This document shows, piece after piece, positions 54,131 to 63,454 of a stretch of DNA of 64,000 nucleotides. The stretch covers positions 1 through 64,000 of the forward strand of contig NZ_AEYW01000013.1 in assembly GCF_000192475.1 (NCBI RefSeq), given 5' to 3'. Source of the DNA: Ruegeria conchae (GTDB taxonomy: Bacteria; Pseudomonadota; Alphaproteobacteria; Rhodobacterales; Rhodobacteraceae). The stretch's first letter is position 1, and each line of letters begins with the position of its first letter. The position numbers were made by a program, and so were the translations under genes. Under the pieces are notes generated by a model. The model was not told where the DNA came from. It searched no databases and saw nothing but the letters and a program-made list of their open reading frames with translations.

Positions 54131-55321
54131 ATGACAAACCAAATCCCCCTCGCGCATGGGCGCGAGTATTTGGCCATCCCTGGCCCCTCGGTCATGCCTG
54201 ACGCGGTGCTACAGGCGATGCACCGTCCGTCGCCCAATATCTATGACGGCGAATTGATTGAGATGATGCCCGCGCTGACGCATGACCTTAAATGCGTTGC
54301 CGGAACCCAGCACAACGTCGCCATCTACATCGCCAACGGCCACGGCACGTGGGAGGCCGCGCTCTCAAACGTGATCGCCCCCGGCGAAACCGTGCTGGCC
54401 CCGGCCTCGGGCCGCTTCACCCACGGTTGGGCCGAGATGGCCGAGGGGATCGGCGCCAAGGTCGAATTGATTGATTTCGGCATGTCCTCACCCTGGGATC
54501 TCGAGCGCATCGCCGAAGCATTGCGCGCCGACTCCAGCCACAAAATCAAGGCCGTGCTTGCCGTTCACGTCGATACCTCCACATCGATCCGCAACGATAT
54601 CCCGGCGCTGCGCGCCTTGCTCGACGACCTCGACCACCCCGCATTACTGATGGCTGACTGCATCGCATCCATGGGCTGCGACCGGTTCGAGATGGATGCC
54701 TGGGGTGTCGACGTCACGGTGACCGCCTGCCAGAAGGGGCTGATGACCCCGGCAGGTACCTGCTTTGTCTTCTTCAACGATAAAGCGCAAGCCAAACGCG
54801 CCACAATGCCCCGCGTTTCGCAATATTGGGACTGGCAGCCGCGCGCCAATCCCGAACTTTTCTATCAGTATTTCAATGGCACTGCGCCAACCCACCACCT
54901 CTATGGCCTTCGCGCCGCGCTCGACCTGATCCACGGCGAAGGCCTCGAACAGGTCTGGGCTCGCCACGAACACCTGGCAAAGGCCATCTGGGCCGCCTGT
55001 GACATCTGGGCGCAAGGCGGCGCGCTGCATTTCAACGTTACCGACCCGGCCGTTCGTAGCCACGCGGTCACCGCGCTGCGCTTGACCGAAGGGCGCGGAA
55101 CCCCGCTGCGCAATTATACCGAAACCCAGCTTGGCCTGACCCTCGGCATTGGTCTGGGGATGGAGGACTGGGACGGCTGTTTCCGCCTTGGTCACATGGG
55201 CCATGTGAATGCTCAGATGGTCATGGCCATGCTGGGTGGCGTCGAAACGGCGATGGCCGCGCTCGACATTCCCCGCGGCAAAGGCGCGCTTGAAGCCGCC
55301 GCCGCCGCATTGGCAACCTAA
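54131..55321 (+). CDS. class V aminotransferase, serine/alanine-glyoxylate type
   Basis: PLP-dependent aminotransferase of 396 residues, of the alanine-glyoxylate / serine-glyoxylate group. The PLP lysine is Lys202 in TACQKGLMTPAG; Asp176 (LMADCIASMG) contacts the pyridine nitrogen. IPGPSVMPDAVLQAM opens the fold, and YFNGTAPTHHLYGL is typical of serine-glyoxylate enzymes that act in C1 and glyoxylate metabolism. It starts 51 bp after eda and may be in the same transcript. A dispersed repeat follows the stop. Confidence 0.9.
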   Translation: MTNQIPLAHGREYLAIPGPSVMPDAVLQAMHRPSPNIYDGELIEMMPALTHDLKCVAGTQHNVAIYIANGHGTWEAALSNVIAPGETVLAPASGRFTHGWAEMAEGIGAKVELIDFGMSSPWDLERIAEALRADSSHKIKAVLAVHVDTSTSIRNDIPALRALLDDLDHPALLMADCIASMGCDRFEMDAWGVDVTVTACQKGLMTPAGTCFVFFNDKAQAKRATMPRVSQYWDWQPRANPELFYQYFNGTAPTHHLYGLRAALDLIHGEGLEQVWARHEHLAKAIWAACDIWAQGGALHFNVTDPAVRSHAVTALRLTEGRGTPLRNYTETQLGLTLGIGLGMEDWDGCFRLGHMGHVNAQMVMAMLGGVETAMAALDIPRGKGALEAAAAALAT

Positions 55322-55336
55322 TACCCGATCCGAGTC

Positions 55337-55405
55337 TTCATCTGGCCAAAAATGTCCTCGGGGGGAATCGCGCGTCAGCGCGATGGGGGGCAGAGAGCCC
55401 CTCTA
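55337..55405 (+). repeat. dispersed GC-rich intergenic repeat, copy 2
   Basis: Begins TTCATCTGGCCAAAAATGTC, then a G-run and AATCGCGCG. A perfect stem ATCGCGC / GCGCGAT lies at 55367-55384 and a GGGG / CCCC pair at 55387-55401, so the transcript can fold strongly. The first ~35 bases match copy 1 at 32259-32317 in reverse orientation. It fills the gap between two convergent aminotransferase genes and may also act as their terminator. Confidence 0.75.
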
Positions 55406-56512
55406 CACGGCTCGGGTACTTGCTAAGGCCTTGGGCAAAGCAGCCTCGAAAGCGACAATCTCTGCCTCTCCCCCACAACTCACGCGAATACACCTGTTCT
55501 GAGGCGCAGCGAACGGCATGCGCACAAACACTCCCTGTTCGACCAGCGAGTCCAGAACGGCTTTGGCAAACACCCCATCGTGCCCGCAGTCAATCGCCAC
55601 GAAATTTGTGGCTGAGGGCAAAGGTTCCAACCCATTGGACCGTGCAATCCGTGCGATCCGATCCCGAGCTTCGGCGATCTGATCCTGAACCTGCGCCAGC
55701 CAATCGCTGTCCTCAAGCGCGGCCAAAGCCCCGGCTTGGGCAGCCCGGTTCATACCGAAATGGTTGCGCACTTTGTTGAAGGCGGAAATCAACCCGGGCG
55801 CACCGATGGCATAGCCAACCCGAGCCCCGGCCATCCCATAGACCTTGGAAAACGTCCGCATTCGGATGACCCGCGGATCATCAGCCGCGACAGGCGCGGC
55901 GGTGCCCTCCGGGGCGCATTCTACATACGCCTCGTCCAGAACCAGCACGCAGCCTTCTGGTAACGCTTCCATCGCGGCCACGATATCCGCGCCGGAATGC
56001 CAAGTGCCCATCGGGTTGTCAGGGTTGGCCAGATAGACCAGCTTTGCGTTCACCTCTGCTGCTTTGGCAAACAACGCCTCCGGGTCCTCGTGATCGTCGC
56101 GATAGGGAATCTTGTGCAAATCCCCTCCGAACCCCGCCACATGGTAGTTAAAGGTGGGATACGCCCCGTCCGACGTCACAACCGCATCTCCATGCCCGAC
56201 CAACAGCCGAACCAGATAGCCCAGCAAGCCATCAATGCCTTCGCCGACAACGATATTTTCGGGCGCTACCCCATGATACGCGGCCAGCGCGTGGCGCAAT
56301 TCGTAATTCTCAGGATCGCCATACATCCATATCTCACCCGCCGCCCGCTGCATCGCCTCTATGGCGCGCGGCGAGGGGCCAAACACGCTCTCATTTGCAC
56401 CGATCCGGGCGATAAAGGGCGCGCCACGCTGACGCTCCTGCGTTTCGGGGCCGACAAATGGCACGGTTGCGGGCAGGGATTGGGCAAGCGGGGTGTAACG
56501 AGGAACGGTCAT
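55403..56512 (-). CDS. class I/II aminotransferase, histidinol-phosphate-aminotransferase-like
   Basis: Fold-type I PLP aminotransferase of 369 residues. The PLP lysine is Lys223 in RTFSKVYGMAGARVGYAIG. IGANESVFGPSPRA and MYGDPENYELRHALA are typical of HisC-like enzymes, as are LANPDNPMGT and VLDEAYVEC. Because HisC homologues also serve as aromatic or other aminotransferases, and no his gene is near, the substrate is left open. The start is ATG 56512 (MTVPRYTPLA); no good ribosome site is seen. Confidence 0.85.
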   Translation of the reverse strand: MTVPRYTPLAQSLPATVPFVGPETQERQRGAPFIARIGANESVFGPSPRAIEAMQRAAGEIWMYGDPENYELRHALAAYHGVAPENIVVGEGIDGLLGYLVRLLVGHGDAVVTSDGAYPTFNYHVAGFGGDLHKIPYRDDHEDPEALFAKAAEVNAKLVYLANPDNPMGTWHSGADIVAAMEALPEGCVLVLDEAYVECAPEGTAAPVAADDPRVIRMRTFSKVYGMAGARVGYAIGAPGLISAFNKVRNHFGMNRAAQAGALAALEDSDWLAQVQDQIAEARDRIARIARSNGLEPLPSATNFVAIDCGHDGVFAKAVLDSLVEQGVFVRMPFAAPQNRCIRVSCGGEAEIVAFEAALPKALASTRAV

Positions 56513-56605
56513 GGCGGCAGATAAGCGCAACCTCTGCAGCGGGGCAAGCCTTGCACGCAGATGCAATCACAGTCAGTGTGCTCGCAACCGCAGTTCGGAG
56601 GCGTT

Positions 56606-57676
56606 ATGCGTTATATACTGGCACTTGTCCTTATCGGTCTTGCCTATCTCGTGTTCTGGCCGGTCCCGGTTGACCCGGTGGCCTACGAGCCACCCGAACC
56701 GCCCGGATTCACGGGCGATTTCATCGAAAACAACTATCTCGATACAGCACAGCTGATCTCGCTACCGGCGGGGGAGATTGGCTCAGAAGACATCGCAGTG
56801 ATGCTAGACGGCGCAGTTTATACCACCGGCCAATCCGGCACCCTCTATCGCATCGACGGTGACCAGCCGGCCGAGATCGATCAACTTGGCGGCCGCCCCC
56901 TCGGTCTGCGGGCGGGGCCAGATGGCGCGCTCTATATCGCCGACAGCTTTCGAGGGCTGATGCGCTGGGCCGGGCCCGGAACGCTGGCAACACTGGTCTC
57001 CGAGATCGATGGCGCGCCTATCATCTATGCCAACAACCTGGACGTGGCACAGGACGGCACGGTCTATTTCTCGAACTCCTCAGACCGGTTCGATCCTGAA
57101 ACCATGGGCGGCACCAAACCCACCTCGGTCATGACGATCTGGGAGCAATCGCCAACCGGCTATGTGGCACGTTATTCGCCTGACGGCACCGCCGAAAAGA
57201 TCGCAGAAGGGTTCGTCTACACCAACGGCATTGCCCTTTCACCGGACGAAGATTTCCTGCTGATTGCCGAAACGGGTCGGGCAAGGGTGCACAAGCTGTG
57301 GCTGGTCGGCCCCAAAGCCGGAAAACAAGAGGTTCTTTTGGATAACCTGCCAGGCTATCCGGATAACATCAAAGCGCAAGGTGACGGCACCTATTGGATG
57401 GCATTCGCCAGCCCGCGCGTGCCTGCAGAAAAGCTGATGCCCTATCCCTTCCTACGCAAGATAATATGGCGGTTGGGACCCAAGGTGCGCCCCGCGCCGA
57501 TCCACCGCGGTATGCTGGTACAGTTTGATGGTGACGGAACCATCCTGCGTACGCTGCAAGACCCCCAAGGGCGGCTGGGCATCACCACTGCGGGCCAGGC
57601 GGCTGGCGACCAGTTCTATGTAATGACTCTGGACTCTCCCTGGTTTGGTCGGATGCCGATCGCCGATTTGCCCTGA
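56606..57676 (+). CDS. SMP-30/gluconolactonase-like membrane-anchored beta-propeller
   Basis: A 356-residue protein. One N-terminal hydrophobic helix (YILALVLIGLAYLVFWPVPV) anchors it, then a six-bladed propeller resembling strictosidine synthase and SMP-30. RPLGLRAGPDGALYIADSFRGL, VYFSNSSDRFD and FVYTNGIALSPDEDFLLIAETG are the repeat blades and metal-site segments of this fold, and NLPGYPDNIKAQGDGTYW closes it. The start is ATG 56606 behind CGGAGG. Lactonase activity is possible, unproven. Confidence 0.85.
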   Translation: MRYILALVLIGLAYLVFWPVPVDPVAYEPPEPPGFTGDFIENNYLDTAQLISLPAGEIGSEDIAVMLDGAVYTTGQSGTLYRIDGDQPAEIDQLGGRPLGLRAGPDGALYIADSFRGLMRWAGPGTLATLVSEIDGAPIIYANNLDVAQDGTVYFSNSSDRFDPETMGGTKPTSVMTIWEQSPTGYVARYSPDGTAEKIAEGFVYTNGIALSPDEDFLLIAETGRARVHKLWLVGPKAGKQEVLLDNLPGYPDNIKAQGDGTYWMAFASPRVPAEKLMPYPFLRKIIWRLGPKVRPAPIHRGMLVQFDGDGTILRTLQDPQGRLGITTAGQAAGDQFYVMTLDSPWFGRMPIADLP

Positions 57677-57743
57677 CGTCGTTGTAGCGCTGCTTGCCTC
57701 TTACTGGCATGCTTGACGCAACAAAGAACGCACCGGAGGTCCC

Positions 57744-58526
57744 ATGTCCCGCGTATCCGTCGAATACAAAGATCACATCGCCCATGTCACGTTGACTCGC
57801 GGCGACAAGATGAACGCTTTGGACGATGCGATGATCAAGGCTATCCTCTCGGCGGGGCAAGAGGTCGCCGCCGCCGATATCCGGGCGGTGGTGCTGTCGG
57901 GAGAGGGCAAAAGCTTCTGCGCCGGGCTCGATATGGCCAGCTTTGCCAGCATGGCCCAAACAGACCCGACCGAATGGCTGATGACCCGCAGCCACGAAGA
58001 TGCCAATGAGTTGCAGGAGATTGCCCTGATCTGGCGGCGTGTCCCGGCCCCGGTAATCTGCGCCATTCAGGGCGTGGCCTATGGCGGTGGCCTGCAGATC
58101 GCATTGGGTGCGGATATCCGCATCGCGCACCCCGAGGCCAAGCTGTCGGTGATGGAGATGAAATGGGGCCTCATTCCCGACATGGGCGGGATGGTGTTGC
58201 TGCCTGAGCTTGTTCGTTCGGACGTTCTGCGCCTTCTGACCTATACCGCCCGTCCGATCGGTGCGCCGCAGGCCGCAGATTGGGGGCTGGTGACGAAACT
58301 CTCGGATGACCCGCTGACCGAGGCACTTGCGCTGGCCGAGGATATCACGGGCAAAAGCCCCTCGGCCATCCGTGCCGCCAAGCGTCTGATCGATGTGGCC
58401 GAAACCCGAGACCGCGCACATGTGTTGATGGCCGAATCCTCAGAGCAGGTCGACCTGATTGGAAAGCCAGATCAGATGGAGGTTGTCATGGCGCAGATGC
58501 AGGGCCGCAAGCCCGAGTTCAAGTAG
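57744..58526 (+). CDS. enoyl-CoA hydratase/isomerase family protein (crotonase)
   Basis: Crotonase-fold enzyme of 260 residues. The oxyanion-hole segments are GKSFCAGLDM (56-64) and GVAYGGGLQIALGADIRI; the catalytic Glu region is LSVMEMKWGLIPDMGG, where one of the two usual glutamates is less certain. Reaction could be hydration, isomerisation or another crotonase chemistry. GGAGG precedes ATG 57744. It abuts the DUF1992 gene on the other strand. Confidence 0.88.
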   Translation: MSRVSVEYKDHIAHVTLTRGDKMNALDDAMIKAILSAGQEVAAADIRAVVLSGEGKSFCAGLDMASFASMAQTDPTEWLMTRSHEDANELQEIALIWRRVPAPVICAIQGVAYGGGLQIALGADIRIAHPEAKLSVMEMKWGLIPDMGGMVLLPELVRSDVLRLLTYTARPIGAPQAADWGLVTKLSDDPLTEALALAEDITGKSPSAIRAAKRLIDVAETRDRAHVLMAESSEQVDLIGKPDQMEVVMAQMQGRKPEFK

Positions 58527-58859
58527 TCACCGCATAAAACTGCGTCGCGCATCGCGGGCCATATTGTATCGCATCTCCAGATCGGCGATGCGGGACATCG
58601 CCGACTTGCGCTCTTCGGGATCCGTCAGAGCATCATAATCCTTGCGTGCCGCGTCGAGTTTTTTCTTGATGTTGAACTCTTCCGGCAGAACCCCGGCCTG
58701 CGCCATGATGCGGTGACCAGCGGCAATGGCAGGATCACCCTGCGCCTCACTTGAACGGTCAGGCAGCGGCGCACCTTCGCCTTCAAGCCCCTGCAACTGG
58801 CCCTCGGCCTGTGCCTTCTTGATCTGGCGTTCCACCAGTTTTCCAAGCGATCCGAACAT
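58527..58859 (-). CDS. DUF1992 (DnaJ-related) protein
   Basis: Small cytoplasmic protein of 110 residues of the DUF1992 family, found as a separate domain or attached to a J-domain in DnaJ homologues (DNAJC28). The recognisable part is VERQIKKAQAEGQLQGLEG followed by a charged segment and IMAQAGVLPEEFNIKKKLDA. Function unknown. It is convergent with the crotonase gene and 39 bp downstream of the BenE-type gene on the same strand. Confidence 0.88.
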   Translation of the reverse strand: MFGSLGKLVERQIKKAQAEGQLQGLEGEGAPLPDRSSEAQGDPAIAAGHRIMAQAGVLPEEFNIKKKLDAARKDYDALTDPEERKSAMSRIADLEMRYNMARDARRSFMR

Positions 58860-58898
58860 GTCTGTATTCTACTGCCTGTGACGGTCGGGCGAAAGGGA

Positions 58899-60062
58899 TT
58901 ACCGCACTCTGTTTGTCACGACATACGCAATTCCGCCGGCCAAAAGCCCCCAGACCGCCGCACCCAATCCAAAGACCGTGATACCAGAGGCGGTGATGAC
59001 CAAGGTCAGAATTGCCGCCTCGCGCTCGGCAGGGATATCCAACGCTGCATGCATGGCGTTGGCCATGACCCCGATCAGAGCAACCCCTGCCAGCGTACCC
59101 ATCAGCAATGGGTCGGCATGGGCAGCAAAGCTTGTGATTGCCACCGCAAAGATGCCAAACAAGCAGTAAAACACACCACCCATTACAGCAGACCAGTACC
59201 GCTGAGCCGGGTCAGGATGGCTGTCCTCATTGGAACACATCGCGGCGGTGATTGCTGCCAGACAGGTCGCCGGCGCTCCAAACGGGGCCGAGAGCATGCT
59301 TGCGCCACCGACGGATGAAAACAACCGGCCGGGAACTGGATCGAAGCCAAAGCTGCGCATCACAGCGACACCGGGAATGTTCTGTGTCGCCATCGTGACG
59401 ATAAACAGCGGTACGCCGATTCCGATGGCAGATGCGACCGAGAACGTGGGCATGGTCCAGACCGGAGCAGCGATCAGACGATCTGGCATCAATTGAGCAT
59501 CTCCCGCGTTCAGCGATACAATGATAGCCGCCGCGACCACAGCTGCCGGAACCGCGATCAACCGATTGAAACGGCCCGCAATAAACCATGTTAGGATCAC
59601 CGGCAACGCCTGCCATGGGATCTCGACCGTCGCTTTGAATGGTACAAGGCAAAGCGGCAAGAGCACGCCTGCCAGCATCGCTTGCGCCAGAGTAATTGGG
59701 ATTGCTGCAGCCAACCGACCAAGCGGTTTCCACAGCCCTGCCAGAACGGTCAGGGCTCCGGCGCAAAGGAATGCGCCGATTGCGCCTGAAAACCCTTCGG
59801 TCGGTGTAGCAGACACAGCCAGCAGCGCGACACCTGGCGTGGACCAGGCAACGCTGATTGGTAACTTGTGAAACAGGCTCAACACAATGGCGGCCAGCCC
59901 CATAGCGATGGCTGCACTCATCAGGCCCGAGGCGGCTTCCTGCGAAGAGGCTCCCATCGCGTTCAGCCCCTGCAACACAATTGGGAATGAGCTGAAGAAC
60001 CCGACGATGGCCACGACCAGTCCGGTCGAAACGGTCTGCATTGGGGGAAATGCGCGTGTCAT
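58899..60062 (-). CDS. benzoate/H+ symporter BenE-type transporter
   Basis: Inner-membrane transporter of 387 residues in the BenE family (NCS2/SulP-related fold), about twelve helices. Opening PMQTVSTGLVVAIVGFFSSF, central MATQNIPGVAVMRSFGF and GAPATCLAAITAAMCSNEDSHPD are typical BenE blocks. The substrate could be benzoate or another aromatic acid; no benzoate catabolic genes are nearby. The start is ATG 60062 after GAGG; a GTG at 60089 would add nine residues. Confidence 0.88.
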   Translation of the reverse strand: MTRAFPPMQTVSTGLVVAIVGFFSSFPIVLQGLNAMGASSQEAASGLMSAAIAMGLAAIVLSLFHKLPISVAWSTPGVALLAVSATPTEGFSGAIGAFLCAGALTVLAGLWKPLGRLAAAIPITLAQAMLAGVLLPLCLVPFKATVEIPWQALPVILTWFIAGRFNRLIAVPAAVVAAAIIVSLNAGDAQLMPDRLIAAPVWTMPTFSVASAIGIGVPLFIVTMATQNIPGVAVMRSFGFDPVPGRLFSSVGGASMLSAPFGAPATCLAAITAAMCSNEDSHPDPAQRYWSAVMGGVFYCLFGIFAVAITSFAAHADPLLMGTLAGVALIGVMANAMHAALDIPAEREAAILTLVITASGITVFGLGAAVWGLLAGGIAYVVTNRVR

Positions 60063-60142
60063 CCTGTCCTCGGCTATAACCACCCGCACTTGCTAACAAT
60101 CTCAAGCTGCCGCGAACAAGGTGAAATACGTCATTGCACAGT

Positions 60143-60172
60143 AAAAACCCGCCGGGAGAACGGCGGGCTTTT
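60143..60172 (-). terminator. rho-independent terminator of valS
   Basis: A 7-bp stem (CCCGCCG / CGGCGGG) with a GGAGAA loop is followed on the minus strand by five T residues, 31-60 bases after the valS stop. Confidence 0.85.
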
Positions 60173-60202
60173 GAACTTTGAGTGCTTATGAAAGGTAGAG
60201 GA

Positions 60203-63200
60203 TCAGGCGATCTCGGCCAGACGTGCAAGCGCCTCGTTCAGCTTGGCTTCTTCTTCCTCACGGGCTGCAAGATTCGCTTTGGCTTCAGCAACAACCTCTT
60301 CCGGGGCCGAAGCCACGAATTTGGGGTTGTTCAGTCGCCCGCGCAGACCACCAAGCTCTTTTGCGAGCTTGCCCATGGCTTTCTCCAGCCGTTCCTTTTC
60401 CGCGCCGATATCGATGATGTCCGCCAGCGGCAGGCCAAAGCTCGCACCTGGGGCGGCAATCGAGATGGTCCCCTTGGGCAATTCATCGGCCTTGGTCAGG
60501 CTGTCGATCCGCGCAAGACGCTTGATCAGCGCTTCATTGCGGTCCCATGCAGCCTGCCCGTGGGCGTCGATCTCGGTCACCAGCATAGGGACATAAAGGC
60601 CGGCAGGAACACGCATCTGCGCGCGGGCTGAGCGGGTGTTTTCGATCACCGAGATCACCCAGTTCATCTCACGATCCGCTTCCGCGTCGACCAGTTCGGT
60701 GCCGTAAGTTGGCCAGTCGGCGTGGACGACCATCTTGGCGCGGCTGCCGGTCAGCCCCCAGAGCTCTTCGGTGATGAAGGGCATGATCGGGTGCAGCAGG
60801 ATCATGCACTGATCCAGAACCCAGCGCATGGTGGCGCGGGTCTCGGCCTGTGCTTCGGCGTCGTCGCCTTGCAGCAGAGGTTTCGACAGTTCCACATACC
60901 AGTCGCAGACCTTGCCCCAGACAAAGGCATAAAGCCCGTTGGCCGCGTCGTTGAAGCGATAGCTTTCCAGCGCTGCATCGACTTCTTCCCGCACGCGGGC
61001 GGTTTCGCCAATGATCCAGCGGTTTACGGCGGCTTTGGGTTTCAGATCAGCCACATCCAGTTGCGGGACGCTGTCGGTGAAGACCTCGTTCATCTCGGCA
61101 AAGCGGACGGCATTCCAAAGCTTGGTGCCGAAGTTGCGATAGCCGGTGATGCGCTCTTTGGAGAGTTTCAGCACTCCGCCGATGGCCGCCATCGAGGCAT
61201 TGGTAAAGCGCAGCGCGTCGGCGCCAAATTCGTCCACGATCTCCAGCGGGTCGATGACGTTGCCGGTGGTCTTGGACATCTTCTTGCCCTTCTCGTCGCG
61301 GACGAGTTGGTGCAGGTAAACGGTGTGGAACGGGATTTGGTCGACCACGGCCAGTTGCATCATCATCATCCGCGCGACCCAGAAGAACAGGATGTCGAAG
61401 CCGGTGATCAGAACATCCGTGGGGAAGTAGCGCTCCAGCTCTTCGGTCTTCTCGGGCCAGCCCAGCGTGCCGATGGGCCAGAGGCCGGAGGAGAACCAGG
61501 TGTCAAGGACATCGGGATCGCGCCAGACCGGATACACCAGCTTGGTCGGGTCCTGTTCGACTGCGTACTGAGCAAGGCTTTCAGCGAATTGATGGATGGC
61601 CGCATGCTTGTCAGCGACCTCAATAACGGTCGCATGGCTCAGCGGGCTGGGGATATTGGCATTGTCGTCCAGGAATTTATCGACAACAGCATCAAAGTTG
61701 GGCGCACATTCCATGACATTGCCACGGTGAAGCATGCCGCCTTCGTTCAGCAGACGTCCCAATTCGACTAGATCAAGGTCGCCGTCGTTTTCGTCGTCCT
61801 TGAAGTTCTCAGCCGATAGATCAAGGCCATACCAAACCGGAATCTGATGTCCCCACCATAGCTGGCGAGAGATGCACCACGGTTCGATGTTTTCCAACCA
61901 ATGGTAATACGTCTTTTCACCGGACTCGGGGATGATCTTGACGGTGCCGTCCTTGACCGCATCCAGTGCAGGGCCAACGACCTTTTCAGCATCGACGAAC
62001 CACTGATCGGTCAGCATCGGCTCGATCACGACTTTTGAGCGGTCGCCGAATGGCTGCATGATTGGTTTGGATTCGACCAGCGGAACGGTTTTGTCCGCGC
62101 CTTCGTGGTCCGGCTTCAGCGCGGTCGATCCCAGACGCGGGTCATCAGCACGGGTCATGACAGCCAGACCTTCGCTGGTGATCTCGTCGATCACTTTGGC
62201 GCGCGCCTCGAACCGGTCCAATCCGCGCAGGTGGTCGGGAACAAGGTTGATCGCGTCGATCTCACCTTCGGTAAAGGACTGACCGCGTGCGTATTGACCG
62301 GCTTTGTACGCCTCATTCGCGTAAGGTGCGCCATCGGCCCGCATGTGCCCGCTTGTATCCATCAGGCGATACAGCGGTATGCCACCACGTTTGGCGACCT
62401 GATAGTCGTTGAAATCATGCGCGCCAGTGATCTTCACCGCGCCCGAGCCGAAATCGGGATCGGGGTAATCATCGTTAATAATCGGGATATGACGGCGGTG
62501 CTCTTTCGGACCAACCGGGATTTCGCAAAGCTTGCCGACGATGGGGGCGTACCGTTCGTCCGAGGGATGAACCGCAACCGCGCCATCACCCAGCATGGTT
62601 TCGGGGCGCGTCGTGGCGATCGAGATGTAATCGCGCTCTTCCTCAAGCACTACGTTCCCGTCTTCGTCCTTCTCGACGTAAGTGTATGTCTCGCCCCCGG
62701 CCAGCGGGTATTTGAAGTGCCACATGTGGCCGGCGACTTCGATATTCTCGACTTCCAAGTCCGAAATGGCAGTTTCGAAATGCGGATCCCAGTTGACCAG
62801 CCGCTTACCGCGATAGATCAGGCCTTTTTCGTACATCTCGACGAAGACCTTGATGACCGCGTCGTGAAAATTCGCAGAATTTTCGTGTCCGGTACGCGGA
62901 TCGCGCGGCGCGCCAGCCATGGTGAAAGCATTGCGCGACCAATCACAGGACGACCCCAGTCGTTTCAACTGTTCGATGATCGTGCCGCCGTATTCGCCTT
63001 TCCATTCCCAGACCTTGTCCAGAAATGCCTCACGCCCTAGTTCGCGCCGACCAGGTTGCTGAGTGGCCGCCAGCATCTTTTCGACCTGCATCTGCGTGGC
63101 GATACCAGCGTGGTCCTGACCGGGCTGCCACAGAGTGTCGAAGCCGCGCATCCGGTGCCAACGGGTCAGAATATCCTGCAACGTGTTGTTGAACGCATGG

Positions 63201-63361
63201 CCCACATGCAAGGCCCCCGTCACGTTGGGCGGCGGGATCATGATGGTAAAGCTCTCGTCGCGCGATTTGTTCGCGCCTGCCTTGAAGGCTCCGGCCTGTT
63301 CCCAGGCCTGATAGATGCGGGCCTCGGCCTCGGCCGCGTTGAATGTCTTTTCCATCGCCAT
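60203..63361 (-). CDS. valS: valine-tRNA ligase
   Basis: Class Ia aminoacyl-tRNA synthetase (1052 residues) that charges tRNA-Val and edits threonine mischarging. HIGH is HVGH (52-55) within [13 protein letters not shown]; the KMSKS motif reads KMSKT (about 692-696); the editing domain lies between. The C-terminal ~70 residues form the tRNA-binding coiled coil, ending [12 protein letters not shown]. The start is ATG 63361 with AGGA nine bases upstream, or ATG 63355. A terminator follows its stop. Confidence 0.97.
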   Translation of the reverse strand: MAMEKTFNAAEAEARIYQAWEQAGAFKAGANKSRDESFTIMIPPPNVTGALHVGHAFNNTLQDILTRWHRMRGFDTLWQPGQDHAGIATQMQVEKMLAATQQPGRRELGREAFLDKVWEWKGEYGGTIIEQLKRLGSSCDWSRNAFTMAGAPRDPRTGHENSANFHDAVIKVFVEMYEKGLIYRGKRLVNWDPHFETAISDLEVENIEVAGHMWHFKYPLAGGETYTYVEKDEDGNVVLEEERDYISIATTRPETMLGDGAVAVHPSDERYAPIVGKLCEIPVGPKEHRRHIPIINDDYPDPDFGSGAVKITGAHDFNDYQVAKRGGIPLYRLMDTSGHMRADGAPYANEAYKAGQYARGQSFTEGEIDAINLVPDHLRGLDRFEARAKVIDEITSEGLAVMTRADDPRLGSTALKPDHEGADKTVPLVESKPIMQPFGDRSKVVIEPMLTDQWFVDAEKVVGPALDAVKDGTVKIIPESGEKTYYHWLENIEPWCISRQLWWGHQIPVWYGLDLSAENFKDDENDGDLDLVELGRLLNEGGMLHRGNVMECAPNFDAVVDKFLDDNANIPSPLSHATVIEVADKHAAIHQFAESLAQYAVEQDPTKLVYPVWRDPDVLDTWFSSGLWPIGTLGWPEKTEELERYFPTDVLITGFDILFFWVARMMMMQLAVVDQIPFHTVYLHQLVRDEKGKKMSKTTGNVIDPLEIVDEFGADALRFTNASMAAIGGVLKLSKERITGYRNFGTKLWNAVRFAEMNEVFTDSVPQLDVADLKPKAAVNRWIIGETARVREEVDAALESYRFNDAANGLYAFVWGKVCDWYVELSKPLLQGDDAEAQAETRATMRWVLDQCMILLHPIMPFITEELWGLTGSRAKMVVHADWPTYGTELVDAEADREMNWVISVIENTRSARAQMRVPAGLYVPMLVTEIDAHGQAAWDRNEALIKRLARIDSLTKADELPKGTISIAAPGASFGLPLADIIDIGAEKERLEKAMGKLAKELGGLRGRLNNPKFVASAPEEVVAEAKANLAAREEEEAKLNEALARLAEIA

Positions 63362-63454
63362 GGGATGCGTCCTGCGTCAACAAATTCGGGTCAGCGCCTG
63401 CAATAGCGAATGGACGCGGGAAGGGGAAGGCCCTGCGCGGCAGTCGGGCCCGTC

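Noticed and set aside
60722-61771. Two long plus-strand open frames (60722-61771, 62105-63040) antisense to valS
   Set aside because: They are opposite a clear ValRS; the composition mirrors the valS codon pattern and no domain is recognisable.
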